Source: Goodfellowiella coeruleoviolacea
GTDB taxonomy: Bacteria > Actinomycetota > Actinomycetes > Mycobacteriales > Pseudonocardiaceae
Reading direction: 5' to 3'
NCBI RefSeq assembly: GCF_024171785.1
Contig: NZ_JAMTCK010000002.1
Span: 558,001-622,000, forward strand
DNA: 64,000 nt
In this document: positions 9,626 to 17,310 of the stretch, piece by piece
Position numbering within the stretch: the first letter of the stretch is position 1
Layout: each line of letters begins with the position of its first letter
Program-made: the position numbers and the translations under genes
The notes under the pieces: model-generated
The model's input: only the letters and a program-made list of their open reading frames with translations
The model's database searches: none
What the model was told of the DNA's origin: nothing

Positions 9626-10586
9626 GGGACCTCTCCCTGCGCGTCAGCTCGCCCGGCACGCGGGCGAGGCGGGGATCGAGCACCGGGTAGAGCAGGTCGA
9701 CAACGAGGTTGAGGGTCACGAAGAAGAACGCGGCGAGCACGATCACCGCCTGCACCACCGGGATGTCCTGGACGCTCACGGCCGCGGCGGTCACCCGACC
9801 CACGCCGTCGCGGGAGAACACCGTCTCGGTGATCACCGATCCGGCGAGCAGGTTGCCGGCGACCACCCCGACCAGGGTCAGCGCGGGTAGCGCGGCATTG
9901 CGCAGCGCGTGTCCGAAGTGGACTCTTCGGCGGCTGGCCCCCTTCGCCCTGACGATCTCCACGTAGGGTTGCGCGAGCTGGGTGCGCAGGCTCTTGGCGA
10001 GGACCTGTCCGATGATCGCGCCGGTGGGCAGCGCCAGCGTGACCGAGGGCAGCACGAGCGAGGCGAAGCCGGTGGACCCCAGTGCGGGCAGCAACCCCAA
10101 CTGGAAGGAGAACACCTGGATCAGCAGCAGCCCGACCCAGAACGAGGGCAGCGAGATGCCCAGTGGCGGCAGGGACAGCAGCAGGTGGCTCAGCCACCGC
10201 GCCCGGGTGTAGGTGCCCAGCACGGCGATCCCCCCGCCGAAGACCACCGCGAGCACCAGGGCGAACCCGGACACCGCCAGCGTCGGCGGCAGCGCGGAGA
10301 GCACCTGGTGGGTGGCGTCGTCGCCGGTCGCGATGGACCGGCCGAAGTCCCCGTGCAGCGCCGCCCACAGCCGTTTGCCGTACTGCACCAGCACGGGATC
10401 GTCCACTCCGTACTCAGCGCGGACCTGGGCGATCTGTTCCGGTGACGCGTTGATCCCGCCGTCGGCGGAGCCCAGCTTGGTCAGCACGGCGTCACCGGGC
10501 AGCAGGTAGAGGATCACGAAGGACAGCGTGAACGCCGCCCAGAGCACGACGATCGCCTGGGCCAGTCGGCGGATCACGGCGGTCAC
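9618..10586 (-). CDS. ABC importer permease, DppB type
   Basis: 322 residues with six predicted membrane helices. The opening helix (LAQAIVVLWAAFTLSFVILY) and following region match DppB/OppB, and the EAA-type loop PYVEIVRAKGASRRRVHFGH is clear near residue 200. The GTG at 10586 overlaps the stop of the binding-protein gene as GTGA and is chosen for that coupling; an ATG five codons upstream (10601) is an alternative. The protein forms a heterodimer with the next gene's product. Solute specificity is not visible in the permease. Confidence 0.93.
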   Translation of the reverse strand: MTAVIRRLAQAIVVLWAAFTLSFVILYLLPGDAVLTKLGSADGGINASPEQIAQVRAEYGVDDPVLVQYGKRLWAALHGDFGRSIATGDDATHQVLSALPPTLAVSGFALVLAVVFGGGIAVLGTYTRARWLSHLLLSLPPLGISLPSFWVGLLLIQVFSFQLGLLPALGSTGFASLVLPSVTLALPTGAIIGQVLAKSLRTQLAQPYVEIVRAKGASRRRVHFGHALRNAALPALTLVGVVAGNLLAGSVITETVFSRDGVGRVTAAAVSVQDIPVVQAVIVLAAFFFVTLNLVVDLLYPVLDPRLARVPGELTRRERSHA

Positions 10587-12208
10587 GAGCCGGACACCCA
10601 CGCGTCGAACAGGCGCAGCCGCGACGAGGCCTCGAAGCCGATGTCGTGCGCGTTCGGGCCGAGCGCGTGCACCTGGGTCAGTTCGAACACCGGGATGGCG
10701 TAGGCGTGTTCGACGATGAGCCGCTGTGCCTGGTCCACCGCTAGCCCTCGGACGTCCTCGGCCACGGTGGCGGCCTGCTGGTCGAGCACCTCGTCCAGCG
10801 GGTTGCCCGGCGTGAGCCGGCTGCGGTTGCCGGCCTTGGTGGAGAAGTGCTGGCGCAGGATGTCCGGGTCGGACCTGGTCACGTTGTACCAGAGGAAGTC
10901 GTAGTCACCGGACTGCTGCCGCTGGGTGTTCTCGGTGTTGGTGTGCAGTTCGATCCGCAGGTCGAAGCCGATCCTGCGGAGCTGCTGCTGGATCAGCTCC
11001 AGCACGCTCTGGTTCTGGTTGAACACCGAGGAGAAGATCACCGAGGCGGTGAGCCGCTGCCCCGCCTTGACCCGGATGCCGTCCGGCCCGGCCACCCAGC
11101 CGTCGGCCTCCAGCAACGCGGTGGCACCGGCCGGGTCGTAGGCCAGTTGCGCGGACAGGTCGGTGTGCAGCGGGGTCGCCGAACCCAGGATGCTGGTGGC
11201 CGGCTTGTAGTTCGGCGTCAGCACGGTGCTGGTGACCTCGGCCCGGTTGATGCCCTTGGACACGGCCTGGCGCACGGCCTCGTCGGCCAGCACGCCCCGG
11301 GTGGTGTTGGCGTGCAGGTTGAACACGATGCCCGGGTTGGGCCGCACCGGTTCGGTGAAGCCCGCCGTGGTGAACTGCGGCTCGTCCACCGGCTGCACGT
11401 CGGTGATGGCGTCGAGCTGGCCGGAGACCAGGCTGCCGGTGCGGACCGCCGGTTCGGGCACCACCTTGAAGTCGATGCGGTCCAGGTAGGCCTCGCCCTG
11501 GTGCTGCCACAGCGGCGAACCCCAGTGGTAGCCCGTGCGCTTGGTGAGCACGATCTCCTGGTTGGGCTTGAAGCTGCTGAACACGAACGGTCCCGAGCCG
11601 ATCAGGCCCTCACCCTGGCACCGCTGTTCCGCGGTCCGCTGGTACGCGGCCGGCGCCAGCACGCTCAGCGACATGGTCGAACTCGCCTGCAGGAACTGCG
11701 CGCTCGGGGCGCTGAAGTCGATCCGCACCGTGCTCGCGTCGAGCACGGTCGACCCCTGGTAGGCGGCGAGGTAGCTGGAGCCCAACAGCGACTTGGCGCC
11801 GAGCGCCTTGATCCCGTCGAAGCTGGTCTTGACGGCGTTCGCGTCCACCGGGCTGCCGTCGGAGAACGTCGCGTCCGTCCTGAGGTGGAAGGTGAAGCTC
11901 GTCGAGTCGGCGTTGACCTCCCACCGCTCGGCCAGCCAGGGCGTGATCTGCCCGGTGGTGGGGTCCTGGTCGGTCAGCGAGTCGGTGAGCTGCCTGCCCA
12001 CGTTGAGGGCCGCGTTGGTGCCGACCTGTTGCGGGTCCAGGCAGTCCGGATTGGAGGAGATGCCCAGGCGCAGGGTGCCGCCCGACCGCGGTGGCCCGGC
12101 CTCGGTCGTACCCGTTCCGCCAGCCGAGGAACAGGCGGCGAGCAGGAGCGGCAGCGCGAGTGCGAGCGCGGTGGTGCGGGCGGGATGGGACGGGCCGTGG
12201 CCGAACAC
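10583..12208 (-). CDS. Solute-binding lipoprotein of a Dpp/Opp-type importer
   Basis: 541 residues from a GTG at 12208. That GTG is preferred over an ATG at 12244 because AGGAGG lies at 12215-12220, exactly six bases ahead of it. The N-terminus is a lipoprotein signal: a basic start, the hydrophobic run LALALALPLLLAAC, and a lipobox LAAC whose Cys would be lipidated, so the protein is tethered outside the membrane. The mature part is a family 5 extracellular solute-binding protein (RSGGTLRLGISSNPDCLDP, then the domain ending in FELTQVHALGPN). Family members bind peptides, nickel chelates, opines or other solutes. With four flavin monooxygenases downstream, a xenobiotic or organosulfur ligand is plausible but unproven. 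It heads the transporter-oxidase operon. Confidence 0.93.
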   Translation of the reverse strand: MFGHGPSHPARTTALALALPLLLAACSSAGGTGTTEAGPPRSGGTLRLGISSNPDCLDPQQVGTNAALNVGRQLTDSLTDQDPTTGQITPWLAERWEVNADSTSFTFHLRTDATFSDGSPVDANAVKTSFDGIKALGAKSLLGSSYLAAYQGSTVLDASTVRIDFSAPSAQFLQASSTMSLSVLAPAAYQRTAEQRCQGEGLIGSGPFVFSSFKPNQEIVLTKRTGYHWGSPLWQHQGEAYLDRIDFKVVPEPAVRTGSLVSGQLDAITDVQPVDEPQFTTAGFTEPVRPNPGIVFNLHANTTRGVLADEAVRQAVSKGINRAEVTSTVLTPNYKPATSILGSATPLHTDLSAQLAYDPAGATALLEADGWVAGPDGIRVKAGQRLTASVIFSSVFNQNQSVLELIQQQLRRIGFDLRIELHTNTENTQRQQSGDYDFLWYNVTRSDPDILRQHFSTKAGNRSRLTPGNPLDEVLDQQAATVAEDVRGLAVDQAQRLIVEHAYAIPVFELTQVHALGPNAHDIGFEASSRLRLFDAWVSGS

Positions 12209-12584
12209 GAGAAGCCTCCTGCGGTGAGTGACGTGGTGTCGCACCGGAGCCGATGAGCCGGCAGCGCCACGCTAGCCAGGCGTGGCGCGAATTCCCACCA
12301 AGTGGCCTCGCCTCCCACTTTCTGGGCAGTGTTGTCAGTGGCCTTGACCTGATCCGCCTGGCGTGGAAGCCGGGCGGTGGGCTGGTAGCTGTTGCTGCCC
12401 GGTTTCGTGCACGGCGCTGGCGGAGCCGACGGGCGGCGCCCGCTCCCGGTCCGGTGTGGACAGTGGTGGGACGAGGAGCCCGCGCACGCCGCTTCGCCTC
12501 ACCGAGGTCGGCCCGGCCTCGGCCTGGTGGTCGGCGAGCTGGACCGGTCTCCGGGGCGACGGTGACCGGTGGTCGTGTCCCCGG
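12209..12584. promoter_or_regulatory. Promoter region of the transporter-monooxygenase operon
   Basis: 376 bases without a supported gene between the hydrolase stop and the binding-protein start. It contains the ideal Shine-Dalgarno AGGAGG (12215-12220), short inverted repeats around 12290-12325 (CCAC/GTGG and CCCA/TGGG arms) and TTGTCAGTGGCCT (12332-12344). The last resembles TTGTCAAAGGCCT in the CGNR-hydrolase intergenic region. These are candidate operators; no promoter hexamers stand out. Confidence 0.5.
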
Positions 12585-13316
12585 TCAGGCCGCCCGCTCG
12601 ACGAGGATGGGGGACGGGCCGCTCCCCGCGCGGAGCTGTTCGAGGAACAGCACGATCCGCGCGGCCACGCTGCGGTGGTTGGCGGCGTTGAGCACGTCGT
12701 GGCGGCCGTCGGACACGGCCACCAGGTGGGCGTGGGGCAACGCCGCGTAGTCGGACTCCACCTGCTGGAGCGGGCTGACCACGTCGTTGTCCCCGTGCAG
12801 CCCCAGCACCGGCACGGTCACCGCGGCCGGGTCCACGCGATCCCGCAACAGCGCGGGGATGTGCTGGTCGGTCAGCCTGCCGGAGTGGAAGAGTCCCTTG
12901 GTGCGCAACAGGTTCTGGTGCGTCGGGCAGGACGCGCGCGTCTCCGCCTCGGACTCGGCGGCCACGCTGGCGCCGGCCCCGGGCACCGGCAGCCCGGCGA
13001 GCACCAGGGCCTCGACCGCCACACCGCCCAGCGCCACCAGGCGCAGCGCGAGCAGCGCACCGGTGTCCGAACCCACCAGCACCGAGGGCCGAGGCAGATC
13101 CGGCACCGCGAGCAGGGACCGGACCCGCTCACCGGTGGCCTCGGGGTCCGGCGACGCGTCCCCGACCACGTGCACCTGGTAGGCGTCGGCGGCCAGCCGT
13201 CTGCCGAACCGCTCGTACAGGCCAGGCTGTTCGCCCCGGCCCGGCAGTACGACAAGGGTGCCCCGCGCGGTGAGGCCGGTGGGTTCGTGCCAGGACAGCG
13301 TGCTTTCGATGGTCAT
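12585..13316 (-). CDS. Alpha/beta hydrolase with Asp at the nucleophile elbow
   Basis: 243 residues with an alpha/beta-hydrolase core. LVVLPGRGEQPGLYERFG forms the oxyanion region, the nucleophile elbow reads GSDTG, the acid lies in LHGDNDVVSP and the histidine in DGRHDVLNAANH. In the usual G-x-Nu-x-G reading the nucleophile is Asp rather than Ser, as in haloalkane dehalogenases and epoxide hydrolases; the serine one place earlier is misplaced for a normal serine hydrolase. It is encoded just upstream of, and in the same direction as, the importer/monooxygenase operon and divergently from a CGNR regulator, so it probably acts in the same catabolic route. Exact reaction unknown. Confidence 0.85.
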   Translation of the reverse strand: MTIESTLSWHEPTGLTARGTLVVLPGRGEQPGLYERFGRRLAADAYQVHVVGDASPDPEATGERVRSLLAVPDLPRPSVLVGSDTGALLALRLVALGGVAVEALVLAGLPVPGAGASVAAESEAETRASCPTHQNLLRTKGLFHSGRLTDQHIPALLRDRVDPAAVTVPVLGLHGDNDVVSPLQQVESDYAALPHAHLVAVSDGRHDVLNAANHRSVAARIVLFLEQLRAGSGPSPILVERAA

Positions 13317-13537
13317 GGAAGCCCTCTCCGAGGCCGTTGTGCGTCGCAGCGACCGGGCGCCGACCGTGGCGTCGTCCCCGCTGGACCGACGATCCGCGGT
13401 CGAGCGTCACCCGGCCGGTGTGAGTTGTCAAAGGCCTCACGCAGCGTGGGACGCCGGCTGGGATGGCTGGACTTCGCCGCGGGATTCCGGTAGTAGAGGC
13501 AAGGTTGGGCGCGACAGAGCAGGCAGCGGGGGGAACG
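13317..13537. promoter_or_regulatory. Divergent regulatory region between hydrolase and CGNR regulator
   Basis: 221 bases serving two outward-facing genes. TTGTCAAAGGCCT at 13425-13437 sits between GTGAG and CTCAC arms and shares the pattern TTGTCA-two bases-GGCCT with the promoter of the transporter operon at 12332-12344. This is a candidate binding site for the adjacent CGNR protein. A G-rich ribosome site precedes the GTG at 13538. Confidence 0.45.
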
Positions 13538-14212
13538 GTGTCCTCGACGATCCGGCGGCGTGGTGGTGCGGGTGCTGAGGACCCGTTGGTCACCACCAAG
13601 GACCTCCGCCGCGCCGGCTTTCCGTTCCGGTCCGGCGCGCTGTGCCTGGACTTCGTGGGCACCCTGGCCAAGCGCGGCATGGGGGACCGGGAACTGCTCG
13701 GCGGACCGGCCGAGCTAGCGGTGTGGCTCCGCGCCGCCGGGCTCCCGCCCACCTCGACGCCACTGACCGACCAGCACGTGGCACGGGCACGGGAGTTCCG
13801 CGAGTCAATCCACGAACTGGCCCGCTGCCGGGTGGCCGGCCGCGCCCTGCCTCGCCGGTTGATCAACCTGGTCAACGACACCGCGCAGGTCGACCCGCCA
13901 CCGGTGCTGTTGGGCCGGGACGGGGAAAGCCTGGTCCCGCCCGGGGCGCTGTCGTTCGAGGCGGTCCTGTCGATCATCGCCCGCGACGCGATCAGCCTGT
14001 TCGGCGGCCCGCACGGGCACCACATCCGGGTCTGCCTCGGGCATGACTGCTCGCTGTACTTCGTCGACCGGTCGCGCCCCGGCTCGCGCCGCTGGTGCGT
14101 GATGGCCGCCTGCGGGGAGAAGGCCAGTTCGGCCACCTACCGCCGACGGCACGCCAGCGCGGTGGCCGGCGGGGCCGAGCGGCCCGACCCGGTGCCCGCT
14201 GCCGGCGCGTGA
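13538..14212 (+). CDS. CGNR zinc-finger-type transcriptional regulator
   Basis: 224 residues from GTG 13538, chosen because a run of six G bases (13528-13533) sits five bases ahead; an ATG at 13463 would add 25 unconserved residues. The N-terminal half (FPFRSGALCLDFVGTL, then a helical segment around HVARAREFRESIHEL) is the stress-induced ABATE domain. The C-terminus carries the CGNR-type zinc module: CLGHDCSLYFVDRS, then RRWCVMAACGEKASSATYRRR. The normally diagnostic CGNR reads CGEK here, while the four cysteines and the downstream arginines remain. Such proteins are usually DNA-binding regulators. Divergent placement beside the hydrolase and monooxygenase operon makes it the likely local regulator. 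Confidence 0.88.
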   Translation: MSSTIRRRGGAGAEDPLVTTKDLRRAGFPFRSGALCLDFVGTLAKRGMGDRELLGGPAELAVWLRAAGLPPTSTPLTDQHVARAREFRESIHELARCRVAGRALPRRLINLVNDTAQVDPPPVLLGRDGESLVPPGALSFEAVLSIIARDAISLFGGPHGHHIRVCLGHDCSLYFVDRSRPGSRRWCVMAACGEKASSATYRRRHASAVAGGAERPDPVPAAGA

Positions 14213-14261
14213 CCGGGCGCCCTCGGACCGGATCAGCGACCGAACAGGACGCACCGGGCAC

Positions 14262-14284
14262 GGTGATAACCATCGGTTATCACC
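14262..14284. promoter_or_regulatory. Perfect 10-base inverted repeat upstream of SDR gene (operator candidate)
   Basis: GGTGATAACC (14262-14271) and GGTTATCACC (14275-14284) form a perfect inverted repeat with a three-base spacer, AT-richer than its surroundings. It lies 67 bases before the SDR start at 14351. Shape and spacing fit a dimeric helix-turn-helix repressor site (TetR, MarR or similar). No such repressor gene is adjacent, so the regulator is elsewhere. Confidence 0.7.
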
Positions 14285-14350
14285 GCTGATCTTGGCCTGC
14301 TGCGGCAGGAACTGCCTAGGCTCTGATCGCAACACGAGCGAGGGAGAACG

Positions 14351-15178
14351 ATGAGCAGGGTCTGGCTGGTGACCGGGGCGAACAGCGGCTTCGGGCGAGC
14401 GATCACGGAGGCGGCCGTTGCCGCGGGCGACGTCGTTGTCGCGACCGCCCGCCGCGTCACCGCACTGGACGACCTGGTCGCGGCCCACCAGGGCCAGGTC
14501 GAGGCACTGCCGCTGGACGTCACCGACACCGCCGCCATCGAGGCCGCGGTGCTGGAGGTGGTCAACCGGCACGGCCGGATCGACGTGCTGGTCAACAACG
14601 CCGGGCGCAGCCACGTGGGCGCCGCCGAGGAAACCACCGACGCCGAACTGCGCTCGCTGTTCGACGTCCACGTCTTCGGTCCCGCCACGCTGATCCGCAC
14701 CGTGCTGCCGCACATGCGGGCCCGCCGGTCCGGTGCGATCGTGCAGTTGAGCAGCATGGGCGGACAGATGTCGTTCGCCGGGTTCTCCGCCTACAGCGCC
14801 ACCAAGTTCGCGCTGGAGGGGCTGTCCGAGGCACTGGCCGACGAGGTCCGTCCACTCGGGATCAAGGTGTTGGTCGTGGAGCCGGGGGCGTTCCGCACCG
14901 GCCTGTTCGCCAGCACCAGCGCGAGTGCGGCCATCGAGGACTACGCCGCGACCGTGGGCCCCACCCGGGCGATGATCGAGAGCGGCGACGGCACCCAGCC
15001 CGGTGACCCGGCGAAGGCCGCCGCCGCGATCCTCGCCGCGCTCGACGCCGACGAGACGCCCCTGCGCCTGCCGCTGGGCTCCGATGCGGTCGACGCCGTG
15101 CTCGGGCACCTCGACAGCGTTCGCGCCGAGGTCATCGCCTGGGAGAAGGTGGCGAGGGACACCGCGTTCTCGGAGTGA
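14351..15178 (+). CDS. Short-chain dehydrogenase/reductase
   Basis: 275 residues, classical SDR. The cofactor motif TGANSGFG is at residues 8-15, NNAG near 90, serine in LSSMGG and the catalytic YSATK near 155, followed by VEPGAFRT. A GAGGGAGAA ribosome site precedes the ATG. It should be an NAD(P)-dependent oxidoreductase acting on a carbonyl or alcohol; the substrate is not predictable. It is monocistronic or followed by the NUDIX gene 28 bases later. A perfect inverted repeat at 14262-14284 probably controls it. Confidence 0.93.
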   Translation: MSRVWLVTGANSGFGRAITEAAVAAGDVVVATARRVTALDDLVAAHQGQVEALPLDVTDTAAIEAAVLEVVNRHGRIDVLVNNAGRSHVGAAEETTDAELRSLFDVHVFGPATLIRTVLPHMRARRSGAIVQLSSMGGQMSFAGFSAYSATKFALEGLSEALADEVRPLGIKVLVVEPGAFRTGLFASTSASAAIEDYAATVGPTRAMIESGDGTQPGDPAKAAAAILAALDADETPLRLPLGSDAVDAVLGHLDSVRAEVIAWEKVARDTAFSE

Positions 15179-15206
15179 AGGTCGGCGGGCTGTTAGCGTG
15201 ACGGGT

Positions 15207-15773
15207 ATGGCCACCGCCCAACCCCGGCTCGTCGAGCTGCTGTCCCACTACGTTCCCCGTGATCCGGTCGAGACCGCCGACGTGGCACGGGTGCGCGCAC
15301 TGGTGGAGCGGGTCGGGGACCCGTGGCGGCGGACGATCCCGTTGCACGTCACGGCGTCGGCGATGATCGTCCACCCGGACAGCGAGCGGGTGCTGCTGCG
15401 CTGGCACGAGCGGCAGCGGTCGTGGCTGCACGTCGGCGGCCACGGCGACCCGGGGGAGACCGACCCCCTGGCCGTCGCCCTTCGCGAGGGCCACGAGGAG
15501 ACCGGCCTCACCGACCTGACGCCCTGGCCGGGGCCGGAGCTGGTGCACGTGGTGGTCGTTCCGGTGCCAGCCAAGGGGGACGAGCCCGCGCACGAGCACG
15601 CCGACCTGCGGTTCGTGCTGGCCACCGCCGAGCCGGACGCGGTGCGGCCGGAGAAACCCGATGCGCCGCTGCGTTGGCTCAGCGTTTCCGAGGCCCGTGC
15701 GGCCACCGCCGAGGACAACGTGCGCGCGACACTGTCGCGTGTGGAGGGTCTGTTCCCCGGGCTGACCGGGTAG
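15207..15773 (+). CDS. NUDIX hydrolase
   Basis: 188 residues. The Nudix box is present as GGHGDPGE followed by ALREGHEETGL, around residues 75-98. The spacing between GE and RE is eight residues instead of the common seven, a variant I believe occurs in some actinobacterial members. The box binds Mg2+ and the enzyme hydrolyses a nucleoside diphosphate linked to another moiety; the substrate is unknown. The start is the ATG at 15207; a GTG three codons earlier (15198) is possible. It ends five bases before the convergent PPOX gene, so the two transcripts overlap at their 3' ends. Confidence 0.9.
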   Translation: MATAQPRLVELLSHYVPRDPVETADVARVRALVERVGDPWRRTIPLHVTASAMIVHPDSERVLLRWHERQRSWLHVGGHGDPGETDPLAVALREGHEETGLTDLTPWPGPELVHVVVVPVPAKGDEPAHEHADLRFVLATAEPDAVRPEKPDAPLRWLSVSEARAATAEDNVRATLSRVEGLFPGLTG

Positions 15774-15778
15774 GTGGG

Positions 15779-16201
15779 TCAGAGCCGGCCGGCGATCCTG
15801 GTCGGGGTGACGCGGACGGCGGCGATCCTGGTGAGGTCGGTGGCCGCCTCGGGGGTGCGCTCGCTGTGTTCGGCGTAGGTGAGGCCGGTGTACTTGATCG
15901 CCAGTCGGTCGATCAGGTCCTGTCCCGCCGTGGTGTCCAGCGTTGCCGTGCCGTAGATCGCCGCGTAGGTGTAGGGCGCGTCCGCCGGACTGACCAGCAC
16001 GCTCACCCGGGGATCACGGCGGAGGTTGCGCTCCTTGCGGCTGCCGAGGCCGATGGTGAACAGCACGTCGTCGCCGTCCCGCAACACCCAGACCACGGAC
16101 TGCTGCGGTCGCCCGTCCGGCTGGATCGTCGCCACCGTGGCGAAGACCTTGGAGTCGAGCAGCTCGTGCAGTCTGGTGCGGGACACGCCTGATGTCGTCA
16201 T
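15779..16201 (-). CDS. PPOX-fold F420/FMN-dependent oxidoreductase
   Basis: 140 residues with the split-barrel flavin/F420-binding fold: LLDSKVFATVATIQPDGRPQQSVVW, then LGSRKERNLRRDPRVSVLV and YAAIYGTATL. These are the standard landmarks of the PPOX class (TIGR03618-like). Members reduce enones or unknown substrates with F420H2 or bind flavin. The frame extends upstream without a break, but the ATG at 16201 sits after an AAAGG ribosome site and starts the conserved domain. It is encoded 70 bases downstream of an SDR gene on the same strand and is probably co-transcribed with it. Confidence 0.9.
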   Translation of the reverse strand: MTTSGVSRTRLHELLDSKVFATVATIQPDGRPQQSVVWVLRDGDDVLFTIGLGSRKERNLRRDPRVSVLVSPADAPYTYAAIYGTATLDTTAGQDLIDRLAIKYTGLTYAEHSERTPEAATDLTRIAAVRVTPTRIAGRL

Positions 16202-16271
16202 GCCATGCCTTTCGAGAACGCAGATCGGTCGGGGGCGCGGGGGTCGCGGCATGGGCGCCGCCCCGGAAGTC

Positions 16272-17096
16272 CTAACTGGACAGCATGGTGCGGGTCTCGG
16301 CGTACAGCCGCTGGGCCGCCGCCTGGTTGAAGCTGGGGCCGGCCAGACCGATCGGCTCGCCCCGCACGAAGGCGCTGAGCGGCTCGGTCGGTGGCTGGTC
16401 CAGCAGCGCCAGGATGGGCACGACCGCCGCCGCGACCGGCGTGGCCGTCGACCGCATGGCCTCGATCTGCGCGGCCATGTCCGGGGTGTACTGCCCGGAG
16501 AAGCTGGTGCTGACCGTGCCGGGGTGGAACAGCACGTAACGCGCCCTGTGCGCGGGCCGCCGCTGGGCGAACCCGACGCCGAGCAGGTCGTTGAGCAGGC
16601 CACCGTGCGCCAGCGCGGCCAGGCCGTGGTAGTCGGTCTCGAAGTTCAGGTCGTGCCAGCGGACCTGCCCGGTGTCGGCGCCAGGGCCGCAGACGTTCAT
16701 GATCACCGGGTTGTCCGCCGCGTCGAGCAGGTCCAGCAGTTCGTAGCTGAGCACGAAGCGGCTCAGGTAGAACAGCGCGAAGGTGTGCTCGAAGCCCTCC
16801 GCGGTGACCAGCCTGGTCGACCGGTAGTGCCGTGCGCACAGCACCAGTGCGTCCACTGTGGAGAACCTGGACCGGATCTGGTCGACGGCCTTCCTGTTCT
16901 CGCTGACCAGGCTGAGGTCGGCGGGCAGGAAGTGCGCGCGGTCGGCCGCGCCCAGCCGCGCCGCGTCCGCGAGGAAGGCCGCTCCCTTCTCGGCGCTGCG
17001 ACCGATGATCGCCACCTGGTCACCGCGGCGCAGGTAGGTGAGCGCGACGGCCTTGCCAATGCCGTCCGTGCCACCGGACACAACAAAGGTCTTCAC
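16272..17096 (-). CDS. Atypical short-chain dehydrogenase (catalytic YxxxK not found)
   Basis: 274 residues. The Rossmann start is clear (VVSGGTDGIGKAVALTYLRRG, then an LPADLSL strand), typical of SDRs that use NADP. The usual catalytic set is not recognisable: the serine position reads NVCGPGAD, and the only tyrosine in the right place is followed by YHGLAALAHGG, with no lysine four residues on. The protein may be an SDR-fold binding or regulatory protein, or use another residue. Its promoter region contains three inverted repeats (17161-17239), so it is probably repressor-controlled. The downstream PPOX gene is likely in the same transcript. Confidence 0.82.
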   Translation of the reverse strand: MKTFVVSGGTDGIGKAVALTYLRRGDQVAIIGRSAEKGAAFLADAARLGAADRAHFLPADLSLVSENRKAVDQIRSRFSTVDALVLCARHYRSTRLVTAEGFEHTFALFYLSRFVLSYELLDLLDAADNPVIMNVCGPGADTGQVRWHDLNFETDYHGLAALAHGGLLNDLLGVGFAQRRPAHRARYVLFHPGTVSTSFSGQYTPDMAAQIEAMRSTATPVAAAVVPILALLDQPPTEPLSAFVRGEPIGLAGPSFNQAAAQRLYAETRTMLSS

Positions 17097-17160
17097 TGAG
17101 GGGGCTCCCTGGGGGACGTGCTGGACAACCCGGCCGCGCTGCCGCTGGCCGATCAGCCGT

Positions 17161-17239
17161 TGAACTTGCTGGTTCAGACTAGTGGCCCGATTGGTTGATG
17201 TGCAACCAAGCAGTACATTGTTTTGAACTGGCTAGTTCA
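17161..17239. promoter_or_regulatory. Cluster of three inverted repeats upstream of the atypical SDR
   Basis: Site 1, TGAACTTGCTGGTTCA (17161-17176), and site 3, TGAACT/AGTTCA with a GGCT spacer (17224-17239), are two versions of the same 16-base operator; site 3 is perfect. Between them TTGGTTG (17191-17197) and CAACCAA (17203-17209) form a second, unrelated perfect repeat around the likely promoter. This looks like a two-operator repression site with an additional regulator site. No TetR/MarR gene is adjacent. Confidence 0.7.
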
Positions 17240-17310
17240 GTTGATCGGACGCGTTTCTGCCCCGGTTCGACCTCGACGTGGTTGACCGCGCGGCCGCCCG
17301 CCGCGCTCGC

